64,000 nt of DNA from Pseudomonas protegens CHA0 (lineage in GTDB: Bacteria; Pseudomonadota; Gammaproteobacteria; Pseudomonadales; Pseudomonadaceae), in assembly GCF_000397205.1 (NCBI RefSeq), contig NC_021237.1:683001-747000 (forward strand), in the 5' to 3' direction. Below the pieces are notes generated by a model. That model saw only the letters and a list, made by a program, of their open reading frames with translations, was not told where the DNA came from and ran no database searches. Positions 38,824 to 50,900 of this stretch are shown here, one piece after another. Both the position numbers and the translations under genes were made by a program. The first letter of the stretch is position 1, and each line of letters begins with the position of its first letter.

Positions 38824-39612
38824 ATGAGCAAAAAACACATTGATCTCCTGGATTTCCACGGGCTGCCCGCGCCGGTGTACTTCCGCTATGCCGACTTCGC
38901 CGCCCACAGCCATGCCCTGGAGCATCGCCACCCCTGGGGCTGCCTGGAGTATTCGGCCCACGGCGTGATGCACATGGAGATTGCCGGCCAGCGTTTCATG
39001 TCGCCTCCGCAATATGCGGTGTGGGTGCCGCCACAGACGCCCCACAGTTTCTACACCGCGCAGCCGATCAACTACCGCGCCGTACTGCTGGCCCCGGAGC
39101 TGTGTGCCGAGTTGCCGGCCGGGGGCAGTACCCTGGCCATCAGCGAGATCCTCAAGGCGATTCTCAAGGACTTCGCCGCCCGTGACGTGCAGATCCCCGA
39201 GGGCGAGGCCGACCAGCGCCTGGCCCAGGTGCTGCTGGACCAGTTGCGCCAGGCGCCGGTGCATACCTGTTACCTGCCCTACGCCAGCAGCCCCGACCTG
39301 CTGCGGGTGCTCCAGGCCCTGCAGGCCGAACCGGGCAACAACCAGCCTTTGGCCCACTGGGCGGGGCTGGCCCATGTCAGCGAGCGGACCCTGGCCCGGC
39401 AGTTCGTGCGGGAATTGGGCATGAGTTTTGGCGAATGGCGCCAGCGCCAGCGTTTCCTGGCCTCCATCGAGGCCCTGGAGAGCTCGCGCAGCATCCAGGA
39501 AATCGCCTTCGACATGGGCTACAGCAGCGCCTCGGCGTTTATCGCGATGTTCCAGCGCCAGGCTGGCAGCACGCCGGAGCAGTATCGCCGGGCCGGCCTG
39601 CAGAACAGGTGA
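38824..39612 (+). CDS. AraC family transcriptional regulator
   Basis: 262 residues. An N-terminal cupin-like sensory domain (HSHALEHRHPWGCLEYSAHGVMHMEI; MSPPQYAVWVPPQTPHS) is followed by the AraC double helix-turn-helix over the last ~100 residues, with WAGLAHVSERTLARQFVRELGMSF and QEIAFDMGYSSASAFIAMFQR. It is divergent from the EamA exporter and probably regulates it through the CCGGA repeats between them. Confidence 0.92.
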   Translation: MSKKHIDLLDFHGLPAPVYFRYADFAAHSHALEHRHPWGCLEYSAHGVMHMEIAGQRFMSPPQYAVWVPPQTPHSFYTAQPINYRAVLLAPELCAELPAGGSTLAISEILKAILKDFAARDVQIPEGEADQRLAQVLLDQLRQAPVHTCYLPYASSPDLLRVLQALQAEPGNNQPLAHWAGLAHVSERTLARQFVRELGMSFGEWRQRQRFLASIEALESSRSIQEIAFDMGYSSASAFIAMFQRQAGSTPEQYRRAGLQNR

Positions 39613-39683
39613 AGGTGTAACAGGCTTTGTCTACACTGCGCTGGAGGCCGTGCCCGTCGGTGCGGTGACAAGGAGAAAACTCC

Positions 39684-39983
39684 ATGAAGATGTTGCGTAT
39701 TCCGTTGTTGATGGTGGGCCTGCTGCTGTGCTCCCAGGGTTTTGCCGCCACCGCCCAGCAGAACAAGATGACCACCTGCAATGCCGAGGCCACCGCCAAG
39801 ACCCTAAAGGGCGATGAGCGCAAAGCCTTCATGAGCACTTGCCTCAAGGCGGCCCCGGCAGCTGCGGCTACCCCGTCCACGCCTCAGGAAAGAATGAAGA
39901 CCTGCAACGCCACGGCCACCACCCAGGCGCTCAAGGGCGATGCGCGCAAGGCGTTCATGAGTGATTGCCTGAAGAAGAAATGA
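39684..39983 (+). CDS. psiF: PsiF family protein
   Basis: 99 residues with a Sec signal peptide (MLRIPLLMVGLLLCSQGFA) and two copies of the PsiF repeat, MTTCNAEATAKTLKGDERKAFMSTCL and MKTCNATATTQALKGDARKAFMSDCL, each with two cysteines. The name comes from the phosphate-starvation induced E. coli protein; the function is unknown. AAGGAG precedes the start and a terminator follows. Confidence 0.92.
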   Translation: MKMLRIPLLMVGLLLCSQGFAATAQQNKMTTCNAEATAKTLKGDERKAFMSTCLKAAPAAAATPSTPQERMKTCNATATTQALKGDARKAFMSDCLKKK

Positions 39984-39991
39984 GCCTGAAT

Positions 39992-40045
39992 CGATGGGGC
40001 CGAGGTATCGCGCGCGCTACAGGACCTTGGCCTGCATCGGTTTTT
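39992..40045 (+). terminator. Rho-independent terminator after psiF
   Basis: CGATG-GGGCCGAGGT paired with ACCTTGGCCTGCATCG around a GC-rich loop, followed by GTTTTT. Confidence 0.65.
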
Positions 40046-40120
40046 CAGAGTTTCGCAGCACGTAAACCATTAGCTTTCAATGAGATAGGTCTGGCAGCTA
40101 CCGCTCGTCGCTTTTTTGTT

Positions 40121-40138
40121 ATGTAAATTTTTTTACAT
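40121..40138. promoter_or_regulatory. ATGTAAA-N4-TTTACAT palindrome upstream of tpsB
   Basis: Perfect seven-base arms with a TTTT spacer, in an AT-rich stretch 91 bp upstream of the transporter gene; a possible regulator site or UP-element-like promoter DNA. Confidence 0.4.
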
Positions 40139-40228
40139 TTACACTTTGTTCCCTTCGAAAACAGGTGCCGGGACGCACCACGCGGACGTTTGGCCAGCCA
40201 AAATCCGTGATTCTAGGGAATGGAAAGC

Positions 40229-41932
40229 ATGTCGCGTTTTGGCTTGTTCAGGCCTGTAGTAGCGTTTTGTGCTTTGTCTGCTTCGCTCGCGCTCAGCGCC
40301 GCGCCGCTGCAGACGCCGGGTGATCGCGACCTGATTCGGGATCGCCAGCAGCAGTTGCTGCAAGAGCAGCAGAAGCGCCTCGACGAACTCCAGCAACTCC
40401 CCGGCAAGACCTTGCCCCCCGAGCCTGCCCCGCAACCGGGCGAGCAGCGCTGCTTCACCATCAAGACCGTGATTCTCAAGGGTGCCGATCATCTTTCCGC
40501 CGCCGATCGCGAGCGCCTGGTGGCGCCCTATCGCGACCAGTGCCTGTCGGTGACGCAGATCAACACCCTGCTCAAGGCCATCACCCATCACTACCTGCAG
40601 CAGGGCTATGTCACCACCCGGGCCTACCTGCCGGCCCAGGAACTGGCCTCGGGGCAACTGACCATCGTGGTGGTCGAAGGCCGCCTGGAGAGCCTGGACA
40701 GTTCCGCCCTGGCCAGCTCGCGGGAACTGGCCATGGCCTTTCCCGGCACCACCGGCGAGGTGCTCAACCTGCGGGAGCTGGAGCAACTGGTGGACCAGCT
40801 GACTCGCTTGCCTTCGCGCCAGGTGGAACTGGAACTGGCCCCGGGAGAGAAACTGGGCGACAGCCGTGTCGGGCTCAAGGGCCAGCGTCTGAAGCCCTGG
40901 CGGGTATCGGCCACCCGCAACAACAGCGGCGACAAGAGCACCGGCGAGCAGCAGGCCGGCCTCGGCCTGGACTGGGACAGCCCCCTGGGCCTGGCAGACC
41001 AGCTCAGCCTGCGGGCCAATCAGGACACGGTCAGTGACCGCTGGCGCCACTCCGACAACCAGAGCCTGTTCTACAGCCTGCCCTGGGGCTGGTGGACCCT
41101 CAGTTATTCCTACAGCCAGAGCTACTACCGCACCCGCAATGACAGCACCGGCTTCGACTTCACCATGGACGGCGAAAGCAAGAACCAGCAGTTGCGCGCC
41201 GAACGGGTGCTGCACCGCGACAACCTGAGCAAGACCGGCATGAGCCTGGGCCTGAGCCAGTTGCGCACGCGCAACTACATCGATGACAACCTGATCGAGG
41301 TGTCCAGCAACCGCATCACCGAAAGCCAGCTGGGCTTCAACCATGGGCGGCGCATCGGCAATGCCCTGGTCAACGCCGACATTGGCTGGCAGCAGGGCAT
41401 CGGCGCCCTGGATGCCCAGGCCAGCGGCAATCCCCATGGCAGCGAGCCGGTCGCCCGTTACAACAAATACAGCCTGACCCTGAGCTACCTGCAGCCCTTT
41501 CGCCTGTGGAACGAAAACTTCAGCTTCGACAGCCTGGCCACCGGGCAGCGCAGCGAGGACGTGCTCTTCAGCCCCCAGCGCATCAGCCTCGGCGGCCTCA
41601 ACTCGGTGCGTGGCTTCCAGGACCAGACCCTGTCCGGCAACAGCGGCGGCTACTGGCGCAACCAACTGCGCTGGCGCCGTGCGGTGACCTGGCCGGCGTT
41701 GCAGCCTTTTGTCCAGGAATACGGCATGGCCTTTGCGTATGACGTGGGGGTGATCAAGGGCGATCGCTACAACCACGATGCCCGCGGCCGCATGAGCGGC
41801 AATGCCCTGGAACTCAATGCCCGCGGCCAGTACCTGGCTGCATCCGTCAGCTTCGCACGCTCCCTGGAGCGACCGGCAATTATCGAGAGGCGAGAGCACC
41901 CGGTGTACTTCCGGGTAGACCTGTTCTTCTGA
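40229..41932 (+). CDS. TpsB outer-membrane transporter (ShlB/FhaC/HecB family)
   Basis: 567 residues from the ATG at 40229 (AGGGA nine bases upstream; the ATG at 40220 abuts that site). A signal peptide (FRPVVAFCALSASLALSAAP) is followed by a coiled helix region (RDRQQQLLQEQQKRLDELQQ), a POTRA pair with the conserved CFTIKTVILKGADHL and YLQQGYVTTRAYLP, and a C-terminal beta-barrel ending in aromatic-rich strands (PVYFRVDLFF). The barrel has FhaC-type blocks (GGLNSVRGFQ, the RGF motif). It translocates the giant TpsA encoded 36 bases downstream. Confidence 0.95.
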   Translation: MSRFGLFRPVVAFCALSASLALSAAPLQTPGDRDLIRDRQQQLLQEQQKRLDELQQLPGKTLPPEPAPQPGEQRCFTIKTVILKGADHLSAADRERLVAPYRDQCLSVTQINTLLKAITHHYLQQGYVTTRAYLPAQELASGQLTIVVVEGRLESLDSSALASSRELAMAFPGTTGEVLNLRELEQLVDQLTRLPSRQVELELAPGEKLGDSRVGLKGQRLKPWRVSATRNNSGDKSTGEQQAGLGLDWDSPLGLADQLSLRANQDTVSDRWRHSDNQSLFYSLPWGWWTLSYSYSQSYYRTRNDSTGFDFTMDGESKNQQLRAERVLHRDNLSKTGMSLGLSQLRTRNYIDDNLIEVSSNRITESQLGFNHGRRIGNALVNADIGWQQGIGALDAQASGNPHGSEPVARYNKYSLTLSYLQPFRLWNENFSFDSLATGQRSEDVLFSPQRISLGGLNSVRGFQDQTLSGNSGGYWRNQLRWRRAVTWPALQPFVQEYGMAFAYDVGVIKGDRYNHDARGRMSGNALELNARGQYLAASVSFARSLERPAIIERREHPVYFRVDLFF

Positions 41933-41967
41933 CTCGCCCGCAACGTTATTGAATGGATGATTCGCAC

Positions 41968-44900
41968 ATGGACGTACGCAAGCCTTTTGCCCAATGCATT
42001 GCCCTGTCGTTGTCGGGGATCCTGTTTCTCAACCCGATCGTCAGCGTGGCCGCAGGCCTGGCCCTGGACCCGGCCGCGGGGGGCAACGCCACCATCGGCG
42101 CGGCCGGCAATGGCGTACCCATCGTCAACATCAACGCCGCCAACGGCGCCGGCTTGTCCCACAACAAGTTCAGCGAATACAACGTCGGCAGCAACGGCCT
42201 GATCCTCAATAACGGTACCGGCTCGACCCAGAACACTCAGCTGGGCGGCTACATCATGGGCAACCCCAACCTCAAGGGGCAGGCGGCCCAGGTCATTCTC
42301 AACGAAGTCACCGGCAGCAATCGCAGCAAGCTGGCGGGCTATACCGAAGTGGCCGGGCAGTCGGCCCGGGTGATCGTCGCCAACCCTCATGGCATCACCT
42401 GCAACGGCTGCGGCTTCATCAACACCCCACGGGCCACCCTGACCACCGGCAAGCCGGTGATCGAAGGGCAGAAACTCGATCGCTTCCAGGTCGATGGCGG
42501 CGACATCAGCATCGAAGGCGCCGGCCTCAACGCCAGCAACATCGACCAGTTCGACCTGATCACCCGCAGTACCAAGCTCAATGCCGACCTGTACGCCAAG
42601 AAGCTCAACGTCATCACCGGGCGCAACGACGTCAAGGCCGATGACCTGAGTGTCACGGCCCGGGATGCCGACGCCAGCGCCAAGCCGGAACTGGCCATCG
42701 ACAGCTCGGCCCTGGGCGGCATGTACGCCGGGGCGATCCGCCTGGTGGGCACGGAAAAGGGCGTGGGGGTGAACATGTCCGGGGAAATGGCGGCCAGCAC
42801 CGGTGATATCCAGATCGACGCCAACGGCAAGGTCACGGTCGCCGGCATGGGCGCCAACCAGGCCATCGCCATCAAGGCCCAGAGCATCGAGCTCAAGGGC
42901 AAGGCCTACGCCGGCACCGAGGCGACCCTGCAGGCCGCCGAGCAGATCCAGGTGCAGACCAGCCTGGCGACCCGGGACCGGGTCCAGGTGGTGGACGCCG
43001 CGCAGGTGGTCAACCACGGCATCATCGAAGCCGGAGTCAACACCGACAACAGCCGCAACGATCACGGCGAGGTCAAGCTGACCGCCGGCACCCTGGAGAA
43101 CCGCGGCAACGTACTGGCCAGCCGCAACCTGGAGCTGACCGCGCGCCAGGCCCTGAACAACCAGAACGGGGTGATTCAGGGGCCCAAGGTCGAGGTCAAG
43201 ACCGCGCGCCTGGTCAACCAGGGCGCACAGGCTCGGGTGCTGGCACAGCACGAGCTGGTGCTGACCACCCCGGCCATCGCCAACCTGGGCGGCCTGATCC
43301 GCTTTGGCGAGCAGCAGGCCGCGACGCTCACTCTGGATAGCCTGAACAACAACGGCGGGCGCCTGGAAGTGGCGGGCGCCGACCTGACCCTCAAGGCCCG
43401 CGAAGTGAGCAACCAGAAAGGCTCGATGATTGCCGACCGGGTAGAGATCAGCGCCGGGCGGCTGGACAACCAGCAGGGCCTGATCGGGGCCAGCCAGGGT
43501 AGCGCCACCTTCAAGGTCAGCGAGCAGTTGAACAACAACGGTGGCCAGCTCCAGGCCCAGACCCTGCTGGAAACCCAGGGCGCAGAGTTGCTCAACCAGG
43601 GCGGCAAGCTGCTGGCCGACCAGATCAAGATCACTGGCACGCGCCTGGACAACAGCCAGAAGGGCCTGGTCAGCGCCGAGAAGGGCGAGTTGCAGGTGAG
43701 CCTCGCCCAGGACCTGATCAATGCGGGTGGCAAGCTCCAGGCCACATCGCTGCTCAGCCTCAAGTCCGCCAGCGTGGATAACCGCGCTGGCACCCTGGTT
43801 GCTCCGCAGCTGACCCTCACCAGCAGTGGCAAGCTCGATAACCAGGGCGGCACGGTGGATGCCACCGGGCTTGAGCTGCACACCGCGGACATCGACAACC
43901 AGGGCGGCCTGCTGCAAGGCAAGGACAACCTGCTGCTGGAAGCCCGGGACCTGGCCAACAACCAGGGCCAGGTGATCGGCAACGTACTGACTGCCAACCT
44001 CGACAGCCTCAGCCAGAACCAGGGCGGGGTACTCAGCGCCGAAGCCGGCCAGCTGACCCTGACGGTCAAGCAGCATCTGAACAACGCCCTGGGCCATTTG
44101 CAGGCCAAGAACGGCGATGTGCAGATCGGCTCCGGCAGCCTGAACAACCAGGGCGGCGTGGTGGTGGGCAATCAATTGCTGCTGACCAACAACGGCCTTT
44201 TGGACAACCGTGGCGGGCAACTGGTGGGCGACCGCCTGAGCCTGAGCACCCAGCGCCTGGACAACCAGGGCGCAGGCTTGCTGGCGGCGGGCAGCGACGG
44301 CTTGCTGCTGACCTTGACTGCCGACGGCGCCACCCCGGGGCAGTTGCTCAACAGCCAGGGGCGCCTGCAAAGCGACGGGCATCTGCAAGTCAACGGCGGC
44401 CAACTGAACAACAGTGGCGGGGTGATCCTCGGCGAGAGCGTCGGGATCAACGCCGCGGGCCTGGACAACAGCGCCAGGGGCGCAGTGGTGGCCAAGGCCG
44501 GGGGGCTGCATGTGGCCCTCAACAATGGCGTATTGAACAACAGCGCCGGGGTCATCGACGCCGGTGACCAGGCACTCAAGGTCACCCAGCTGGCCCGTCT
44601 CGACAACCAGGGCGGCACCCTCAAGGGCAAGCGCCTGGAGGTCGATGGCGGCGCGCTGGACAACCGCCAGGGGCAACTGCTCGCTGGCAGCGACGGCCTG
44701 AACCTGGTGACCGGGGGCCTGAACAACGCCGAAGGGATGATCCTGGCCCAGGGCGGCCATGGTGAAGTCACCCTGGGCCAGGGCAGCCTGGACAACCGTG
44801 GCGGCACCCTGCAGGGCGCGACCCTCGCGGTGACGGCCGGGGCTGTGGATAACAGTGCCCTGAACGGCAAGGCCGGCTTGATCAGCAGCCAGGCCGGCAA

Positions 44901-47900
44901 CCTGAAGCTGGTGGTGGACCGCCTCACCAACCAGGCAGGCAAGCTCTACGCCAACGGCCTGCTCAGCGCTTCCGGACAGACCCTGGACAACCGCTGGGGC
45001 GGCGAAATCAGCGCCCAGCAGTTGGACCTGACCACCGCGGCCAACCTCTACAACCAGGGCGGCCTGGTGGAGTCGGCCGGCTCGCTGCTGCTGGTGGGCG
45101 GCAACCTGGATAACAGCGCCGGCGGGCGAATCCGCGCCGTAGGCGGGGAGCAAAGCCGGGTCAGCCTGGGCGGCAGCCTGTACAACCAGGGCGGTAGCCT
45201 GGCCCTGGGCTCCAACGCCTTCAGCCTGAATGCGGGCAACCTGAACAACGTCGGCGGCAGCATCGAGCACGCTGGCAACGGCCTGTTCAAACTCGACCTG
45301 GGCGGGCTCTCGGGCCTCCAGGGGCGCATCACCGGCCTGGGCCGGGGCGACTGGGACATCGGCTGGGTGGACCGCAGCGGGCTGATGCAGCTCAACGGCG
45401 CCCTGGACCTGAGCACCGGTGGCGATCTCAACCTCAGTGCGGGCGACCGTATCGCCAGCGCCAGCGGCCTGCGGGTGGGCGCCGCCACCCTGAACAACGC
45501 CGGGGAACTGGCCAGTGACGGCTACCTGACCCTGGACCTGGGGGGCAACCTGAACAACAGCGGCCTGCTGTCGTCCCGGGGCAAGCTCACGGTGGGCGCC
45601 AGCGACCTCAACCAGAACGGCGGTCGTATCGCCAGCGGCGGCGACACCGAGCTGAACCTGCGCGGCACCCTGGACAACCTGGGCCGGCTGATCGCCAGCC
45701 AGAACCTCTACGTGTCGGCGGGGCAGATCAACAACCGCGGCACCCTGGGCGCCCTGGGGCAGATGCAGCTGCGCTCCAGCAACGGCATCACCACCTCGGC
45801 CGACACCCTGATCTACAGCGGCGGCGACATGCTCCTGCGGGGCAACGGCCTGGCCAACAGCTACGGCGACATCTACAGCGCCGGCAACCTCAGCTTCGCC
45901 GCCCTCGACGGGGGCCGCGCGGCCCTGCTGAGCAACCGCTCCGGAACCATCGAAAGCGAGGGCGACATGAACCTCAACGTGGCGTTGCTGCAAAACGCCA
46001 TGGACCATTACCAGGTCGGCGAAACCATCACCCAGCGCAATATCGTGATCAACTGCACCGATTGTTCCGGCGATTACCACACCGCCACTTACATCGTTAA
46101 CACCACCTACGAAGGCACCATGGGCGAGCACTCCGCTGGCGCCCGCCTGGTGTCCAACCGTGACCTGACCATCAATGCCGATACGGTGGAAAACGACCAG
46201 AGCCTGATCGCCGCCAACCGCGATGTCTCCATCACCGCCAACAACCTGTACAACCGGGGCCTGACCCTGAACAAACGGGTCGAGAGCATCAGCTATTTCC
46301 TGCACGGGGTTTCCAAGGGCGCGTTCCGCGCCGCCGAGCGCGCCACCATCGCCTGGAACGCCGCCAACGCCAATCGCGCGCCGGGCCAGCAGGACCCGCT
46401 GCCGACCGTGGTGACCCAGTACCCGATCTACGAACCCGCCAGCCACACGGTGATCACCCCGGGTTCCCAGAGCGCCTACGCCTCCACCCTGCAGGCCGGC
46501 CAGCGCCTGCACCTGCAGGTCAGCGGCACCCTTGAAAACGGCGTGCAGAGCGAACAGAGCCGCGCCCAGCTCACCGGGCAGACGCTGCAGAACAACCTGG
46601 CCCAGGTGGGCGGCCAGGTGATCACGGTCAATGCCCAGAGCTCCGCGGCGGCCAACCAGGTGGCCAAGGATGTGCAACGCATCGAGAAGGTCGGCGCCGA
46701 CGGCACCACCCAGGTCAGCTTCGTCCCGGTGGATTTCTCCGGCGTGCCGTTCGCCGCCGTGGACCCGACCTCGCTGTCGAGCTTCCGCGTGCCTCAGGGC
46801 GAGTACGGCCTGTTCGTCAAGAGCCAGAACCCCCAGGGCCGCTACCTGATCGAGACCAACCCGACCTTCACCGACCTGTCGCGCTTCATGAGCTCGGACT
46901 ACATGCTCGGCAACCTCAACTACAACACCGACCAGACCTGGCGCCGCCTGGGCGACGGCCTGTACGAGACCCGGCTGATTCGCGACGCAGTGCTGGCCCA
47001 GACCGGCCAGCGCTTCCTGGCGGCCGGGCTGACCAGCGACTACGACCAGTACCGCTACCTGATGGACAACGCCATCGCTTCCAAGGACCAGTTGAACCTG
47101 AGCATCGGCGTGTCCCTGACCCCGGCCCAGGTGGCCTCGCTGACCCATGACATCGTGTGGATGGAAACCCGCGAAGTGCAGGGTGAGAAAGTGCTGGTGC
47201 CGGTGCTCTACCTGGCCCAGGCGGAAACCCGCAACCTGCGCGGTGGCAGCCTGATACAGGGGCGCGACATGACCCTGATCGCCGGCGGCGACCTGACCAA
47301 CGTCGGTACCCTGCGGGCCAGCAACGACCTGAGCGTGAATGCTGGCGGCAGCCTCTACCAGGGCGGCCTGATCGAGGCCAACGAGCGGGTCAGCCTGATG
47401 GCCCAGGACAGCGTGCGCAACGCCCTGGCCGGGGAAATCCGCGGCAACCAGGTCAGCGTCACCTCGATCAAGGGCGACATCATCAACGACCGCACCGCAG
47501 TGGCCGTCGGCTACGGCTCGGGCAATCGCACCATCCTCGACCAGGGCAGCCAGATCACCGCGCGCCAGCAGCTGGACCTCAGCGCCGGTCGCGACCTGAC
47601 CAACCTCGGCCAGCTCGCCAGTGCCGGCGATGCCAAGCTCAGCGCCGGTCGCGACATCGACCTGCTGGCGGTGCAGGACCACACCTTCACCCAGAGCGCG
47701 ATCCGTCGCGGCCTGGTGACCAACGACACGGTGCAGACCCTGGGCTCCAGCGTGACCACCGGCGGCAACCTGGAACTCAATGCCGGGCGCGACCTGGCGG
47801 TGGTAGCGAGCCAGGTCAGCGCCGGCAACGACCTGTCCCTCAATGCCAAGCGCGACATCGTCATCGCTTCGGCCCAGGACGAGCAGTCCTCGACCTTCTA

Positions 47901-50900
47901 CCAGAAGAAGAAAGGTTCCTGGGGCAAGAGCAAGACCACCCGCAGCGCCGATTCCTCCACCACCAACGTGGCTTCCGAGATCAGCGCCGGGCACGACCTG
48001 ATGGTCAACGTCAGCCAGGACAAGGACGGCCGTATCAGCCTCAACGGCGGACGCGACGTCACCGTGGTCGGCAGCCAGCTCAAGGCCGGCAACGACCTGC
48101 TGGTGGGCGCCACCCGGGACGTTAGCCTGGTATCGGCCCAGGAGCAGCACGACAGCTCCTACAGCCAGAAGAAGAAAGGCAGCTTTGGCCTGAGCAAGAG
48201 CGGCAACAGCCGCACCTCCAGCAGCACCACCCAGGTGGGCAGCGAGCTGAGTGCCGGCAATGACGCGGTGGTGATCGCCGGGACCAATGTCAACCTTTCG
48301 GCCAGCTCCATCGAGGCCAAGCGCGATGCCGAAGTGCGCGCCGGACTGATCGACAAGAACGGCGACATCAACCTGATGGATGCGGCCAACACCTCCAGCA
48401 GCCAGAGCGACAAGTACAAGAGCAAGGTGGGGCTTTCCAGTTCCGGCAGCTTCACTTCGATTGCCTCGGCGAAGAAGTCGGGGCAGGAAAACACCCAGTC
48501 CCAGAGCGTTGGCAGCGTGGTCAGCGGCGGGCGTGACACCACCCTGCAGGCATCCCGTGACGTCAACATGATCGGCAGCACGGCGGCGGCCGAGCGCAAC
48601 CTCAACGTTGGGGCGGGGCGCGATGTCAACGTGCTGGCCGGCAGCAACAGTTCGGACCAGAGCAACTGGAAATCCGAGAAGCATGTGGGGCTGTCCCTGG
48701 AGAGCGATCGCAACGGCGTTACTGCGTTCCTGGGCAGCGAAGCTCTCAAGCAGAAGTCGCGCAATGCCGAGCAGACAGTGGCCCCGAGCCAGTTGCTGGC
48801 CGGGCAGGATGCAACCATCAAGGCCGGGCGTGACCTGACCCTGGAAGGCTCGCGGGTAGACGCCGGGCGTGATGTCAACTTGCAGGCCGGGCGCGATATC
48901 AGCATCGACGCGGGCAAGGAAACCTCGATCGAGGAACGTAGCAAGAGCCGTGACCGCAATGGCCTGACGGTCAATGTCAGCCACAACTACGGCAACACCA
49001 TGGACGCCCTCAAGGGCACCGGTAAAGGCGAGGACAACACCAGCAAGGCCTCCAGCGTGCTCAGCACCGTGGATGCGATCAACCAGTTCACCTCGGGCCC
49101 GACCGCCGCGACCCATTTCGGTACGGCCAGCCAGTCCAGCAGCTCGCGCCAGGAAGTGCACAGCAACAGCCCTGCCAGCCTAGGGGCCGGGCGGGATATC
49201 AGCGCCGTGGCCGGCAATGACATCAACATTCGCGGTGGTCAGTTCGACGCCGGGCGCGACATCACCCTGGTGGGCCGTGACATCAATGTGGATGTGGCCC
49301 GCGGTTCGGTTTCCGAAGAGAGCAAGACCGCCCGCAGCCAGGGCGGCATCAATGGCCAGAGCGGCGGCGGTAGCGCCCGTGCCGGCATCGGCGGCAGCAA
49401 CGGTGTGGCCAGCGAGCAGATGAGCCAGGGCACCAATACTCCGTCGGTGTTCCTCGCCGGGCGCGATGTCAGCCTTGAGGCGCGCAACAACCTGACCCTG
49501 ATTGGGACCCAGGTCCAGGCCGGGCGCGATATCGACCTGGGCGCCGGCAACGACCTGACCATCCGTGCCGCGCAGAATGATTCCAGCAGTGAGTCCAGCC
49601 GCCACAGCGGCGGTGGTGAAGTGGGCCTGGCCGTGGGCGGCAAGGACTTCATCTCGGTCTACGCCAGCGTCGACATGGGCAAGGGCCAACTGGACCGGGA
49701 CAACCAGAACCAGCAGAACGCCCATCTGGTGGCGGGTGACCAGCTGCGCTTCAGCAGTGGCAAGGACACCACCATTGCCGGTGCCACCCTGCGTGGCGGT
49801 GAAGTCATCGGCCGGGTTGGCGGTGACCTGACCGTTTCCTCGGTACCGGACACCGGCAAGGTCAGCGGCAAGGAAATGGATGCCAGCGTCACCGTGAGCA
49901 TTGGCCTGGGCGGCGGGGGCAGCGTCAGCGGTTCCCTGGGCATGGGCAAGACCACCGGCAAGACCAACTGGGTCCAGGAGCAGACCAGCATCACCGGCAA
50001 GAACGGCGTCGACATCCGCACCGAGAAGCACACCCAGCTCGATGGTGCGCTGGTCGCCGCCGACAACGGCAACCTCAAGCTGGACACCGGCACCCTGGGC
50101 TTCCGTGATATCTCCGGCCAGGACAAGGAGCACAGCTACTATGTGAACGCGGGCGGCACCTTTGGCTGGGGCGGCGGCGATGGCGCCAAGGCCACCGGCG
50201 GCAAGGACGTGGCCTTCACCACGGACAAGAGCCAGGAAGGCAAGGGCAAGACCGGCGCCTCCGGCTGGAGCGTCAGCGGCTATGACTACCGCAAGGAGCG
50301 TGAGCAGGAAGTGCGCGCCACGGTGGGCGCGGGCACCATCACCGTGCGCAACGACGCCAAGACTGGCGTCGACTCCACTGCGGGCCTGAACCGCGATGTG
50401 TCCCAGGCCTATGAAATCACCAAGGACAAGGAAAAGCGTACCGACCTGTATGTCTCGCAGTCGTCCCTGGAGTCGGTGAACCACCCGATTCAGACCCTGA
50501 ACCAGTGGAAGGAGGGGATGAAGAACTATGGCAAGAATGCCTCGGGTATCTTTACCCAGTTTGGCGACCTGAGTAAGGCGGCGGACCAGGTGGTGGCCGA
50601 CAACCCGTCGTTGCTGCCGCTGGCCTGGATTCCCGGGCTCTTGGAAACCGTGCTCGACAAGGCTGGCAAGTACACCGGTGGCATCATGCCCGGCGTCGAG
50701 AACCATGGTGGCCTGATCACCCAGGTGCCGGCCTTGATCACGGGTGACATGCGCTTCTACCGGGTTGAGACCAAGTACCAGTACGAGTCCGACGGCAAGA
50801 CCATCAAGGTGGACCCGTTGTCCGGCAAACCGATGATCGAGAACGTGCAGAAGCTGATGGAGATCGAGCGTCCCGATGGTGATGGTGCAGTGTTCACCAA

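Noticed and set aside
42900..45900. Repeated LDNQGG-coding DNA as possible tandem DNA repeats or CRISPR-like array
   Set aside because: It is the beta-helix repeat of the haemagglutinin; units vary in length and have no spacer-repeat structure.
41767..49161. 2,464-residue open frame antisense to tpsA
   Set aside because: Lacks a ribosome binding site and domain signal; low-complexity Val/Ala/Gln/His-rich translation is the mirror of the repetitive GC-rich tpsA codons.
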